Shown here: piece by piece, positions 18,053-29,102 of the stretch | Layout of the letters: each line of letters starts with the position of its first letter | How positions within the stretch are numbered: position 1 is the stretch's first letter | Assembly (NCBI RefSeq): GCF_002930615.1 | Contig: NZ_PSNX01000010.1 | Location: 62,001 to 126,000, forward strand | Length of the DNA stretch: 64,000 nucleotides | From: Caldimonas caldifontis | GTDB taxonomy: Bacteria; Pseudomonadota; Gammaproteobacteria; Burkholderiales; Burkholderiaceae_C | Direction of reading: 5' to 3' | Position numbers and translations under genes: made by a program | Notes under the pieces: model-generated | What the model was told of the DNA's origin: nothing | Database searches by the model: none | Seen by the model: only the letters and a program-made list of their open reading frames with translations

Positions 18053-21000
18053 TCAGGCGCGGGCCGTCGGCCGCGGGGCCACACGCTGCACGTCGGCCAG
18101 GACCTTGTCCAGCGAGATCGGTTTGGTCCAGTAGCCCACGAAGCCGGCCGCGCGTGCACGCTCGATGTCGTCAGGCATCGCATCTGCCGAACACATGAAG
18201 GCCGGCGTATCCTGCAGGCCGTGCAGGTGGCGCAGGTCCTGGAGAACCTCGAATCCGCTCTTGCCGGGCAAGTGTGCATCAAGCACGAGGATGTCGGGAC
18301 GCCAGCCCTGCACGAGGGACAGGGCCTGGGGCCCGTCTTCTGCCACGCGCAGCTCGACGTGGGCACACAGCTTCATGGCCTCCTCGAAGAGCAAGGCGTT
18401 GATGGGGTTGTCCTCGACGTAGAGCATGCGCACCAGGCCCGCTTCCCGGGGCAGGCTCGGCGGCTCGGTCCGTGGGGGCTGCCCTGGCAACGGGGGCGCG
18501 GTGAGTGGGGTGTCGGCCCGCGGCAGTTCCACGCTGACGGTGGTGCCCACGCCGGGGGTGCTGCTGACGGTGATGCTGCCACCCATTTCCTCGATGAAGC
18601 GTTTGGCGATCAGCAAGCCCAGGCCCGTGCCTTCGACGGACGACGTCTCACGCCCCAGGCGCTCGAAGGGCTGGAACAGGCGCTCGAGCTGATGCGGCTC
18701 GAGCCCGGCGCCGGTATCTTCGATGTCCAGGCGCAGGTGCCGCCCTGTGGCCACGCCACAGCGAAGCACGACGCGACCCGGCGACCGGTTGTACTTGATG
18801 GCGTTGGAGACGAGGTTGATGAGCACCTGTCGTGTGCGCTGGACATCGGCCAGGATGTTCCAGTGGCCGTCGATGCGGTTGTCGATGTGGACCTGCGCTT
18901 GCCGGGCCAGGGGGGCGAGCAGCTCCAGGGCTTCACCGACCACGGTGCCCAGATGGAGCGTTTCAGGCGAGAAGGCGAGCTGGCCGGCCTCCACGCGTTG
19001 CAGGTCCAGCACATCGTTGATGAGCGCGAGCAGATGGCGGCCCGCCTGCAGCATGTGGGCCGCATAGTCCTGCACCTGAGCGGGGTTGGCACTGTTGGCA
19101 CTCATCCCCAGCAATTGCGCGAAGCCGATCATGGCGTTCAGCGGGGTGCGGATCTCGTGGCTCATGCGCGAGAGGAACTCGGTCTTGGCCTGGCTGGCCA
19201 GTTCCGCTGCCTGCTTGTCGCGCAAGGCCTGCTCGGCCTGCTTCAGCCGGGTGATGTCTGAGTAGGTCCCCACCAGGCGAAGGGCGCGACCATCCGGTGA
19301 GCGGCTCATGGCCTTGCCACGTTCGAACACCCACAGGTAGTGGCCGTCGCGGTGACGCATGCGGTGCTCGGACTGGTAGTCCTCGGTGTGTCCCTTCAAA
19401 TGCGCAATCAGCGCACGCCGCACGCGCGGCAGGTCATCGGGGTGGATGCGTTGCACCCACTCCCGGGGGTGATTGCTCAGCGCATCGTCTCCGTGACCGA
19501 GGTTGGCCCGCCAGCTGTGCGAGTAGTACACCTCGTTGCTGCGAACATCCCAATCCCACACACCGTCTCCGCTGCCTTCGAGCGCAAACTTCCATCGTTG
19601 CTCACTCTGGGCCAGCGCCTGCTCGGCCTGGCGCTGGCGGGTGATGTCCCGGAAGGTGATCACGGCTGACATGGACGCCTCTTCGGGGGCCAGCCGCAGG
19701 GGCTGGGCGCTCACGCCCAGCCAGCGCGCCTCTCCTTGTGCTGTCCTGAGGGCGTAGACCTGTTCAGGCACGGGCTCACCCGCCTCCAGGGCCCGGTGGA
19801 CGGGATGGGCAGCGCTTGGCAACGGGCTCAGGTCTTCGCGCAGCAGGTCCAGGCCCGGACGCATCATGAGCTGATCCATGGGCAGGTCGAGAATGCGGCA
19901 GGCCGCCGGGTTGACGGCCACCACCACACGCTCGCGGGTGAGCACCATCAGCCCATCGCTGATGGCCAGGGTCACCGAGCGGTAGAGCGCTTCGCTCAGG
20001 CGCAACCTTTCGGCGGCAATGCTGCGCTCGGTGATGTCCATGCCCACGCGAACGGTCCCGCCGCTTGCGATGGCTTCTTCGGTCAGCATGATCCGGCGGT
20101 CGCGGTAGCGCAGCTCCCGGGGGGCAGCGCCGCGGGCTGGGGCCGTCGTGAGCCAATCGAGGAAGCTGTCCTCCTGGCCCGCAGCATCCGGGTAGTCGCC
20201 GGCCTGCAATCCCAGGCGCACGGCGTCCCGCCAGTTCGCACCATGGGGGTCGGTCAGATGCCGTCCCGGACCCTCGCGCCAGCTTCGGTTGGCATGCACG
20301 ATGCGGTCGCTGGCATCGGTGATGACGATGATCGCGCCGACGCTGTCAATGGCGTCCTGCAGCAATCCTTGAGCTTGGCGGGCCTGTTGCTGAATGCGAA
20401 GTTCCTCGGTCACCACCCGGGTGGCACCGCGGTAGCCTCGAAAGGCGCCGGCAGAGTCGAAGACCGGGGTACCCGACACCGAGACCGCGAGCCGTCCCCG
20501 CGGCGTCTCGCGCTCCATCACCAGGTGGCTGAACGGCTCCCGCGCTTCCCGGGCCCGCACGTAGGTGGCGTGACTGCCGGCGTGCTCCGGATCACTGCTG
20601 GGTGCGAACAGGTCGCGCGCGCGCAGGCCGATTTCGTCGCTGGGTCGCAGCCCGGTGTGCTTTTCGATGCCGGCGGACACCCAGGTGATGCAACCGTTGT
20701 GGTCGCTTTCCCAGAGCCAGTCGCTGCCGGCCAGGCTGGCTGTGCGCACCCGGGCCTCCTGCAGCCGCGAGCGCTGCTCCCGGAGGCGGGACTGGAGCAT
20801 GTCTTCGAGCATCCGCCCGAGTCGCAGCAGACCGTCACGGCCAGCATCGGTCAACGGGCGCGGCTGCAGGTCATACACGCACAGCGTGGCGACCACTTCC
20901 CCTTCGACACGCAGCGGCAGGCTGGCAAAGAAGCGCAGCCGGTAAGCGTCCACGACAAAAGGATGGTCGGCATAGCGCGGGTCCAAGGTCAGATCCTCGA

Positions 21001-21259
21001 CCACGCTCAGACCCTCGATGTGCAAGGTGTGGTTGCACAAGGCCAGGTACCGGGGCACTTCCTGGATCGAGGCCCCGACGATCGCTTTGTACCAGTGCCG
21101 GTCCCGGTCCATGAAGCCCAGCAGTGCCAGGGGGCAGTCCGTGACACCGGCCGCCAGCTGCACGGCCGCATCGAAACTCGGCTCGGCAGCCGTGTCCATG
21201 ATGCGCAACTCGTGCAGGCGCTCCAGGCGGCGGTTCTCGTCGGGGGCAGGGCGGGACAT
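18053..21259 (-). CDS. Hybrid sensor histidine kinase with GAF and four PAS domains
   Basis: The product is 1068 residues from ATG 21259; an in-frame TTG at 21295 is less likely. There is no membrane segment, so it is a soluble sensor. Domains in order: GAF (about 15-165), four PAS modules (about 180-290, 295-410, 415-535 and 540-665, the last with a PAC segment), HisKA with [14 protein letters not shown] (about 690), HATPase with [10 protein letters not shown] and [10 protein letters not shown], and a C-terminal receiver with phospho-Asp in [13 protein letters not shown]. The signals could be redox, light or small ligands; none can be named from sequence. There is no response regulator or output gene adjacent, so the downstream partner is unknown. 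Confidence 0.9.
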   Translation of the reverse strand: MSRPAPDENRRLERLHELRIMDTAAEPSFDAAVQLAAGVTDCPLALLGFMDRDRHWYKAIVGASIQEVPRYLALCNHTLHIEGLSVVEDLTLDPRYADHPFVVDAYRLRFFASLPLRVEGEVVATLCVYDLQPRPLTDAGRDGLLRLGRMLEDMLQSRLREQRSRLQEARVRTASLAGSDWLWESDHNGCITWVSAGIEKHTGLRPSDEIGLRARDLFAPSSDPEHAGSHATYVRAREAREPFSHLVMERETPRGRLAVSVSGTPVFDSAGAFRGYRGATRVVTEELRIQQQARQAQGLLQDAIDSVGAIIVITDASDRIVHANRSWREGPGRHLTDPHGANWRDAVRLGLQAGDYPDAAGQEDSFLDWLTTAPARGAAPRELRYRDRRIMLTEEAIASGGTVRVGMDITERSIAAERLRLSEALYRSVTLAISDGLMVLTRERVVVAVNPAACRILDLPMDQLMMRPGLDLLREDLSPLPSAAHPVHRALEAGEPVPEQVYALRTAQGEARWLGVSAQPLRLAPEEASMSAVITFRDITRQRQAEQALAQSEQRWKFALEGSGDGVWDWDVRSNEVYYSHSWRANLGHGDDALSNHPREWVQRIHPDDLPRVRRALIAHLKGHTEDYQSEHRMRHRDGHYLWVFERGKAMSRSPDGRALRLVGTYSDITRLKQAEQALRDKQAAELASQAKTEFLSRMSHEIRTPLNAMIGFAQLLGMSANSANPAQVQDYAAHMLQAGRHLLALINDVLDLQRVEAGQLAFSPETLHLGTVVGEALELLAPLARQAQVHIDNRIDGHWNILADVQRTRQVLINLVSNAIKYNRSPGRVVLRCGVATGRHLRLDIEDTGAGLEPHQLERLFQPFERLGRETSSVEGTGLGLLIAKRFIEEMGGSITVSSTPGVGTTVSVELPRADTPLTAPPLPGQPPRTEPPSLPREAGLVRMLYVEDNPINALLFEEAMKLCAHVELRVAEDGPQALSLVQGWRPDILVLDAHLPGKSGFEVLQDLRHLHGLQDTPAFMCSADAMPDDIERARAAGFVGYWTKPISLDKVLADVQRVAPRPTARA

Positions 21260-21428
21260 GGTGTCCGGAACAGCGGGGCGGTGAGGGGTAGGCAATGAGT
21301 CCGCTGCGCACTATAGGGGAAGGTGTGTGGCATTCCGCAGGGTGGGCCCTCGGGATTGTCCGAGGTTTGCGGCAGAAGTTGACGAATGCGCTACCGTGTC
21401 GGTCTTGTCCTGCTTCCACGCCAATCCC

Positions 21429-22118
21429 GTGACCCCTGTGGCCCTGACGCTCGACCTCGACGACACCCTGTGGCCGATCTGGCCGGCCATCGAGCGGGCT
21501 GAGGTGCACTTGCATGGCTGGCTGGCGCAGCGCGCGCCGGCCACCGCGGCCCGTTTCGACACTGCCGGCCTGCGAGCGCTGCGCGACGAGGTGGCGCGCA
21601 CCCACCCCCACTGGGCCCACGACCTCAGCGCCGTGCGCCTGGAGAGCCTGCGGCGCGCGCTGGCCGCCGCGGGCGACGATGTCCGGCTGGCCGAGCCGGC
21701 CTTCGAGACCTTCCTGCAGTGGCGGCACCGGGTAGACCTCTATGAAGACGTGGTGCCGGCGCTCGAGCGCCTGGCCTCGCGCTTCCCGCTGGTGGCCCTG
21801 ACGAACGGCAATGCCGATCTGCGCGCCATCGGGCTGGCGCCCTGGTTTCGCAGCGTGGTGAGTGCACGGGGGTTCGGGCGAGGCAAGCCGCATGCCGACA
21901 TCTTCATGGAGGCCTGCCGTCAGGCGCAGGCGCCGCCGGCGCAGGTGCTGCACGTGGGCGATGACCTCCTGCTGGACGTGGAGGCGGCGCTGGCGGCTGG
22001 CCTGCAGGCGGCCTGGGTGGCGCGTCCGGACATCCACGCGGATGTGGACCGTGCACCGCCGGGGACCCACCATGTGGTGAGGAGCCTGGGCGAACTGGCG
22101 GACCGGCTGGGCGTCTGA
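21429..22118 (+). CDS. HAD-family hydrolase (phosphatase-like)
   Basis: The protein is 229 residues from GTG 21429, chosen because the catalytic motif follows closely; the frame is open further upstream. HAD motif I is LTLDLDDTLWPIWP (nucleophile and acid/base Asp pair), motif II is LTNGNAD, motif III is the Lys in FGRGKPHADIF, and motif IV is HVGDDLLLDV. A helical cap lies between motifs I and II, as in subfamily IA (epoxide-hydrolase, haloacid and phosphoglycolate phosphatase types). It is a small-molecule phosphatase most likely; the substrate is unknown. It stands alone between the divergent kinase and the convergent cyclase gene. Confidence 0.87.
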   Translation: MTPVALTLDLDDTLWPIWPAIERAEVHLHGWLAQRAPATAARFDTAGLRALRDEVARTHPHWAHDLSAVRLESLRRALAAAGDDVRLAEPAFETFLQWRHRVDLYEDVVPALERLASRFPLVALTNGNADLRAIGLAPWFRSVVSARGFGRGKPHADIFMEACRQAQAPPAQVLHVGDDLLLDVEAALAAGLQAAWVARPDIHADVDRAPPGTHHVVRSLGELADRLGV

Positions 22119-22138
22119 GCAACCGACGCCGGCGCCGC

Positions 22139-23053
22139 TCAAGGGGTGGCGTAGCTGAAGATCTCGAAGTGCAGGCAGGCGGCCCGAGGGTCATCGGGCG
22201 GGGCGCCCAGGCCGATCACGCCGCGGCCGTGCAGCATGCAGCGACCACGGCGCAGCACGACCGTCTCGGGCTCGTTGGCAAAGCGCACGAAGCTGCCGTT
22301 GCTGCTCTGGTCGTCGAGGTGGAAGTTGCCGCCGTGCCATTCGATGCGCGCATGCAGGCGCGAGACGCGGGTGTCATCGATGCACAGTGTCGATTCGGGA
22401 CTGCGGCCCAGCACGACGGGGGTCTGCTGTGGGGTGAAGGTCTGGTGGGTGCCGCCCACGGTCAGCCGGAGGCATTCGGCCGACGGTGTGTCGGTGAAGT
22501 CCGAGAACAGGGTCGAGACCGGGGCGTCGTCGGCCCAGGTTTCCAGCATGAAGACCTTGCACGGCTCCGCGCGGCCGCGCAGGTGCAGTCGGTCAAGGCA
22601 ACGGAAGCGCTGGCGATCGAGCCGGCTGAGTTGGGCATGCACGGCGTCGGTGATCAGCACCTCGTTGTCGCCGGCATGCTCCAGCAGCCGGGCGGCGACG
22701 TTGACGGCGTCTCCGAAGCAATCGCTGTCCACCTCGATGATTTCGCCATGGGCCAGGGCCACGCGCAGCTTGAGAGAGGCAGCACCGGTTTCGGCGTCTG
22801 CCATGATGCGGGCGATGGCGTCCTGCATCTCGCAGGCAGCGCGCGCACTGCGAACCGGTTTGTCGAAGATGGCCATGAGGCCGTCGCCCAGCGTCTTGAC
22901 GACGGCGCCGTGCTGGGAGCGCACCACCTGGGTGAGAACCCCGACGGTGCGGGTGATGATCTCGGCGGCCTGGGTGTTGCCCAGGGATTCGTAGAGCGAC
23001 GTGCTGCCGCGCAGGTCGGCAAACAGGACGGTTCGCTCGCGGGATGAGGCCAT
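22139..23053 (-). CDS. Class III adenylate/guanylate cyclase fused to an FHA domain
   Basis: The protein is 304 residues from ATG 23053. The class III cyclase domain comes first (about 1-175): VLFADLRGSTSL with the first metal Asp, VVKTLGDGLMAIFD with the second metal Asp and the purine-site Lys, and GDAVNVAARL with the transition-state Asn/Arg. All key catalytic residues appear present, so it is probably active. A C-terminal FHA domain (about 205-295) follows, with VVLGRSPES, SRLHARIEW and QSSNGSFV, which should bind phosphothreonine. That suggests cyclase control by a Ser/Thr kinase, although none is encoded in the window. It is downstream of rpoD but separated from it by a terminator. Confidence 0.88.
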   Translation of the reverse strand: MASSRERTVLFADLRGSTSLYESLGNTQAAEIITRTVGVLTQVVRSQHGAVVKTLGDGLMAIFDKPVRSARAACEMQDAIARIMADAETGAASLKLRVALAHGEIIEVDSDCFGDAVNVAARLLEHAGDNEVLITDAVHAQLSRLDRQRFRCLDRLHLRGRAEPCKVFMLETWADDAPVSTLFSDFTDTPSAECLRLTVGGTHQTFTPQQTPVVLGRSPESTLCIDDTRVSRLHARIEWHGGNFHLDDQSSNGSFVRFANEPETVVLRRGRCMLHGRGVIGLGAPPDDPRAACLHFEIFSYATP

Positions 23054-23112
23054 CTGCACAGTGTGAAAAAACTCACGCGCAGTGTAGCCGCAGCCTGAGG
23101 GCAGCCGACATG

Positions 23113-23142
23113 AAAACGGCTCGGGACTGACCCCGAGCCGTT
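23113..23142 (-). terminator. Rho-independent terminator after rpoD
   Basis: A perfect 11-base-pair inverted repeat (AACGGCTCGGG/CCCGAGCCGTT) with a 6-base loop is followed on the minus strand by TTTTC. It lies between rpoD and the cyclase gene and should end the rpoD transcript. Confidence 0.85.
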
Positions 23143-23208
23143 GCTTTCATGCCAAAACCTTTCACATCGCAAACTTTTGCACCGGCCCGGTGCAGGTGGT
23201 GCGATGTT

Positions 23209-25491
<2,283 letters not shown>

Positions 25492-25806
25492 GCGTTTCCT
25501 CGAATGGTCTGGGACGAAGGGTTCCGGTCCATGCATGCGTCTGAGCCCCCCGCGCAGCAGGCAGGAACAGTCATTTCAGATGCACGAACGAAACATGTCG
25601 GCGCTGCAATGCGGCACATGCGGCCGGCAGTCGCCGACTCAAGGGGCAAGCTCGCGTGAACCTGGATGAATTGCAGCCCTTGCGGGAAAGGGGTGGCCGT
25701 TGTGCGTAACCCGTGTCGCGGGTGGCCGGGGTCCGGAGGTGCTGCTGTCACTCTTGCCGCTTCAGTAACCTTTCATTATCGCTTACAGAGCGCCTTCCGT
25801 CAAACC
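25492..25806 (-). other. Gene-free rpoD leader region
   Basis: The 315 bases between dnaG and rpoD hold no credible gene. They contain the rpoD promoter at the dnaG end and then about 275 bases that would form the rpoD 5' leader. I see no strong hairpin or known riboswitch in it. Confidence 0.6.
25775..25803 (-). promoter_or_regulatory. Sigma-70 promoter of rpoD
   Basis: On the minus strand TTGACG (25803-25798), exactly 17 bases, then GATAAT (25780-25775): five of six matches in each hexamer. It begins 4 bases after the dnaG stop codon. Transcription should start near 25768. Confidence 0.75.
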
Positions 25807-27636
25807 TCACCCCGGCTGCGCCAGCGCCCGCAGCCGCTGGATGCGCTCATTGACTTCGCGCAGCCGATGCAGCGCCAGGGGGTCGGCGCCGACGTGGCGG
25901 GCCAGTTGATGCGATTCGCGCGTCAATCGCTCGATCCAGAGCTGGTCGATGGAGCGGCGCAGGTCATCGAAACGGACCACGTCGGCGACGGCCAACCCGC
26001 TGATCGCGCGCCGCGCCGCCTCGAGCAGCGGGTGGTCGGCCAGGGCGCTTTCCAGCGCCGGCCAGGGCGCCGGGCCATGCTCGGCCAGGAAGCGTTCCAT
26101 CCACGCGCACAGCTCCCCATGCGGGGGCGGGAGTTCGTGCAGGAACTGGTGGTCTTCGGCCGACAGGCGGTCCCACCATTCGCTGTGCTGCAGCAGCAGC
26201 CGCAGCGCGTTGTCGGCGGGGCCGGGCGGTGGTGTGCGGGGGCCGGCAGGGCGGGGCGGTTCGTCGCGCCCCCGCCATCCTCTTCGCCGCGGGGCATCGC
26301 CGGCGTGGCTGCGCGGGCCTTTGCCCGTCGCCGGGGGGCGTCCTTGCCAGAGGTCGAGCAGGTCGGGCGCGTTCAGGCCGCCAGCCTGGGCGAGGTCGGC
26401 GAGGATCTGCTGCTTGAGCACGCCGTCGGGCAGCTGGTTCCACAGCGGCTTGGCCGCCGCCAGCAGGTGGGCCCGACCTTCGGCCGTGCTGAGATCCAGG
26501 CCTTGGCGGGCGGTATCGAGCAACTGGCGCGACAGGGGCACCGCATCGGCCACGCACAGCGCGAAGGCGTCGCGACCATGTTCGCGGATGTAGGAATCCG
26601 GGTCGTGCTCGGGCGGCAGGAACAGGAACTTGATCGTGCGGGTGTCGCTGGCGTGCGGCAGGGCCGCTTCGAGGGCCCGCACGGCCGCGCGGCGGCCGGC
26701 GGCATCGCCGTCGAAGCTGAAGACGAGGGTGTCGGTGAAGCGCAGCAGCTTGTGCACGTGTTCGGCGGTGCAGGCGGTGCCCAGGGTGGCCACGGCATTG
26801 GGGAAGCCCAGCTGCGCGAGCGCCACCACGTCCATGTAGCCCTCGACCACCAGGGCGTAGCCGAGCTGGCGCAGGGCCTGGCGAGCTTCGTACAGGCCGT
26901 AGAGTTCGCGGCCCTTCACGAAGACCGGGGTCTCCGGGGAATTCAGGTACTTGGGCTCGCCCTGGTCGATCACACGCCCGCCGAAGCCGATGACCTCGCC
27001 GCGCACGTTGCGGATGGGGAACATCACCCGGTCGCGGAAGCGGTCATAGCGCCGGGCGTCTTCGCCGTCATCCTGGACGATGACGAGGCCGGCTTCGGCC
27101 AGCAGGGGGTCGTCGTAGTGAGGAAAGGCGCTGGCCAGGCTGCGCCAGCCTTCGGGGGCATAGCCCAGCGCGAACCGTGCCGCGATGTCGCCGGTGAGCC
27201 CGCGGCGCTTGAGGTAGTCGATGGCGCGCGGGCTGGCCTTGAGCTGCTTGCGGTAGTGTGCAGCGGCGCGCTCCAGCACCTCGGTCAGGGTGCCCTGGCG
27301 CTCGCGCTGCTGCTGCGCCTGCGCCCGTTCCTCGGGCGTGCTGTCGTCCTCGGGCACGGCCAGGCCCACCTGCTGGGCGAGGTCGCGCACGGCGTCGATG
27401 AAGCCCAGCCCCCCGTGCTCCATGAGGAAGTCGATGGCGTTGCCATGCACGCCGCAGCCAAAGCAGTGATAGGTCTGGCGTGAGGGGCTGACGATGAAAC
27501 TCGGTGTTTTCTCGCCGTGGAAGGGGCACAGACCCTTGAAGTTGATGCCGGCCTTCTTGAGTTGGACGTAACGGCCCACGATCTCGACGATGTCGATGCG
27601 GGCGAGCAGGTCCTGTTTGAAGCCGGGTGGGATCAC
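25807..27636 (-). CDS. dnaG: DNA primase
   Basis: This 609-residue primase makes RNA primers at the replication fork. The N-terminal zinc-binding domain has CPFHGEKTPSF and YHCFGCG. The RNA-polymerase/TOPRIM domain follows (GYMDVVALAQLGFPNAVATLGTA, VFSFDGDAAGRRAA, read in parts; acidic metal ligands present). After a Pro/Arg/Gly-rich linker (about residues 435-475), the helical C-terminal domain would bind the DnaB helicase. It forms the dnaG-rpoD part of the macromolecular synthesis operon. rpsU, often first in that operon, is not next to it here. Confidence 0.98.
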   Translation of the reverse strand: MIPPGFKQDLLARIDIVEIVGRYVQLKKAGINFKGLCPFHGEKTPSFIVSPSRQTYHCFGCGVHGNAIDFLMEHGGLGFIDAVRDLAQQVGLAVPEDDSTPEERAQAQQQRERQGTLTEVLERAAAHYRKQLKASPRAIDYLKRRGLTGDIAARFALGYAPEGWRSLASAFPHYDDPLLAEAGLVIVQDDGEDARRYDRFRDRVMFPIRNVRGEVIGFGGRVIDQGEPKYLNSPETPVFVKGRELYGLYEARQALRQLGYALVVEGYMDVVALAQLGFPNAVATLGTACTAEHVHKLLRFTDTLVFSFDGDAAGRRAAVRALEAALPHASDTRTIKFLFLPPEHDPDSYIREHGRDAFALCVADAVPLSRQLLDTARQGLDLSTAEGRAHLLAAAKPLWNQLPDGVLKQQILADLAQAGGLNAPDLLDLWQGRPPATGKGPRSHAGDAPRRRGWRGRDEPPRPAGPRTPPPGPADNALRLLLQHSEWWDRLSAEDHQFLHELPPPHGELCAWMERFLAEHGPAPWPALESALADHPLLEAARRAISGLAVADVVRFDDLRRSIDQLWIERLTRESHQLARHVGADPLALHRLREVNERIQRLRALAQPG

Positions 27637-27707
27637 GTGCGGAGTCTAACCCCGGGGCCTGTCACGCTGGATCCTGGGGCTCGGCTTCGTCGATGGAGCG
27701 ACTGAAT

Positions 27708-27720
27708 GTAGTCGAAATAC
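27708..27720. promoter_or_regulatory. Candidate operator, copy 1 (GTAGTCGAAATAC)
   Basis: This 13-mer shares 11 of 13 bases with the perfect palindrome at 27877-27889. A further ATGTAGT lies at 27726-27732, 20 bases (two helical turns) from the ATGTAGT at 27706. Together they look like a repressor-binding region between dnaG and the sugar-binding-protein gene. Confidence 0.4.
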
Positions 27721-27855
27721 TTTTGATGTAGTACAGAGGTCAGGCCGCGGATACAGGCGCGACTCGGCATGATTTTTCTGCGGGTCAATCCTAGTTTGTA
27801 AGAGATTGGTAACAACTAGACTCCGGTCCACGGGTGCGTGATCCATGGAGGAGTG

Positions 27856-29097
27856 ATGCAGAAAAGTCGACGTGATGTAGTCAAACTACTTTCCGCGGTG
27901 GCCGGCGTGCCGGTCCTGAGCTGGCACACACGGGCGGGTGCGTGGACCGCCGGGCAGCTGACGGTCTGGGTGAATGCCGACAAGGGGCACGAAGGCTTGC
28001 GCCGGGTGGCCGAGGCCTATGCCCAGCGCAGCGGCCGCAAGGTGGTGGTGCAGCACTTCGAGCAGGCGGTCGATCGCTTCGAGGCGGTCATGAAGGAGGG
28101 AGGGCAGGGCGGACCGGACATCTGGATCTGGCCCCACGACCGCATCGGCGACTGGATCCAGCGCGGCTGGATCGCGCCGGTGCAGCCGAGCGAACCTGTG
28201 CGCAGCGACATCGTGCAGGTGGCCTGGGATGGCTTCACGCAAGGCGGCAAGATCTGGGGCTACCCGCTGTCGGTGGAGGCGGTGGCCCTGGTCTACAACA
28301 AGGCGCTGGTGGCCCAGCCGCCGGCCAGTTTCGAGGAGGTGCTCGCCCTGCACGAGAAGCTCAAGCCCAAGGGCATCCGCGCCCTGGGCTGGGAGACGGG
28401 CAGTCCGTACTTCACCTGGCCGCTGATGGCCGCCGGCGGGGCCTATGTCTTCCAGCGGCGCATCGACGGCAGCTACGAGCCGCGGGACACCGGCATCAAC
28501 CATCCCGGCGCGGTGCGGGCGGGCCAGTACCTCCAGCAGCTGATGGCCGCCGGCGTGATTCCCCAGGGCGGCTTGAGCTATTCGGAGGCCGAGGCCGACA
28601 TGCAGGACGGCCAGCAGGCCATGTGGATCACGGGCCCGTGGGCGTGGGAAGGGCTGAAGTCGAACGGCATCGACTTCGGCGTCGCGCCGCTGCCCACGCT
28701 GGGGGGGCGTCCGGCGCGACCCTTCGTGGGTGTGCTCGGTGCCATGGTGGTGGAGGGCTCGCCGCACCGGGCCCAGGCGATCGACTTCATCGAGAACCAC
28801 CTGCTCAAGCCCGAGAGTCTGCAGCGCATCAACGCCGACAAGCCGCTGGGCGTGCCCGCGTCGCGTCGCATGTTCTGGAGCCAGTATGCCGATGCGCGCG
28901 TGCGCGCCTCCATGGAGGCCATCTACGCGGGGCGTCCGATGCCCAGCAACAGCGAGATGACCTGGTTCTGGCAGCACCTGTCCGCTGCGCTGCGTGAGAT
29001 CAACAGCGGCACCCGTGGGCCACGTGAGGCGCTGGATGCGGCTGCGGCTCAGATCCGTGCGCTGGCGTCGCAAGGGCGGCCGGTGGCAAGCCGCTGA
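27856..29097 (+). CDS. ABC sugar-binding protein, MalE-like, Tat-type signal, orphan
   Basis: The protein is 413 residues from ATG 27856, with GGAGGA just upstream. The N-terminus (SRRDVVKLLSAVAGVPVLSW) reads as a twin-arginine signal. The mature protein is a family-1 extracellular solute-binding protein of the maltose/maltodextrin type: LTVWVNADKGHEGL, DIWIWPHDRIGDW, YPLSVEAVALVYNK and GQQAMWITGPWAW are all recognisable MalE landmarks. The permease and ATPase genes that such a protein needs are absent on both sides, so it must work with a transporter encoded elsewhere. A palindrome lies inside its first codons. The sugar specificity is inferred only. Confidence 0.87.
   Translation: MQKSRRDVVKLLSAVAGVPVLSWHTRAGAWTAGQLTVWVNADKGHEGLRRVAEAYAQRSGRKVVVQHFEQAVDRFEAVMKEGGQGGPDIWIWPHDRIGDWIQRGWIAPVQPSEPVRSDIVQVAWDGFTQGGKIWGYPLSVEAVALVYNKALVAQPPASFEEVLALHEKLKPKGIRALGWETGSPYFTWPLMAAGGAYVFQRRIDGSYEPRDTGINHPGAVRAGQYLQQLMAAGVIPQGGLSYSEAEADMQDGQQAMWITGPWAWEGLKSNGIDFGVAPLPTLGGRPARPFVGVLGAMVVEGSPHRAQAIDFIENHLLKPESLQRINADKPLGVPASRRMFWSQYADARVRASMEAIYAGRPMPSNSEMTWFWQHLSAALREINSGTRGPREALDAAAAQIRALASQGRPVASR
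27877..27889. promoter_or_regulatory. Candidate operator, copy 2 (GTAGTCAAACTAC)
   Basis: This is a perfect inverted repeat of 5-base arms with a 3-base centre, inside codons 8-12 of the sugar-binding-protein gene. It is 169 bases from copy 1, a spacing that would allow DNA looping by a LacI-type regulator. The regulator is not in the window. Confidence 0.4.
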
Positions 29098-29102
29098 GCC
29101 GG

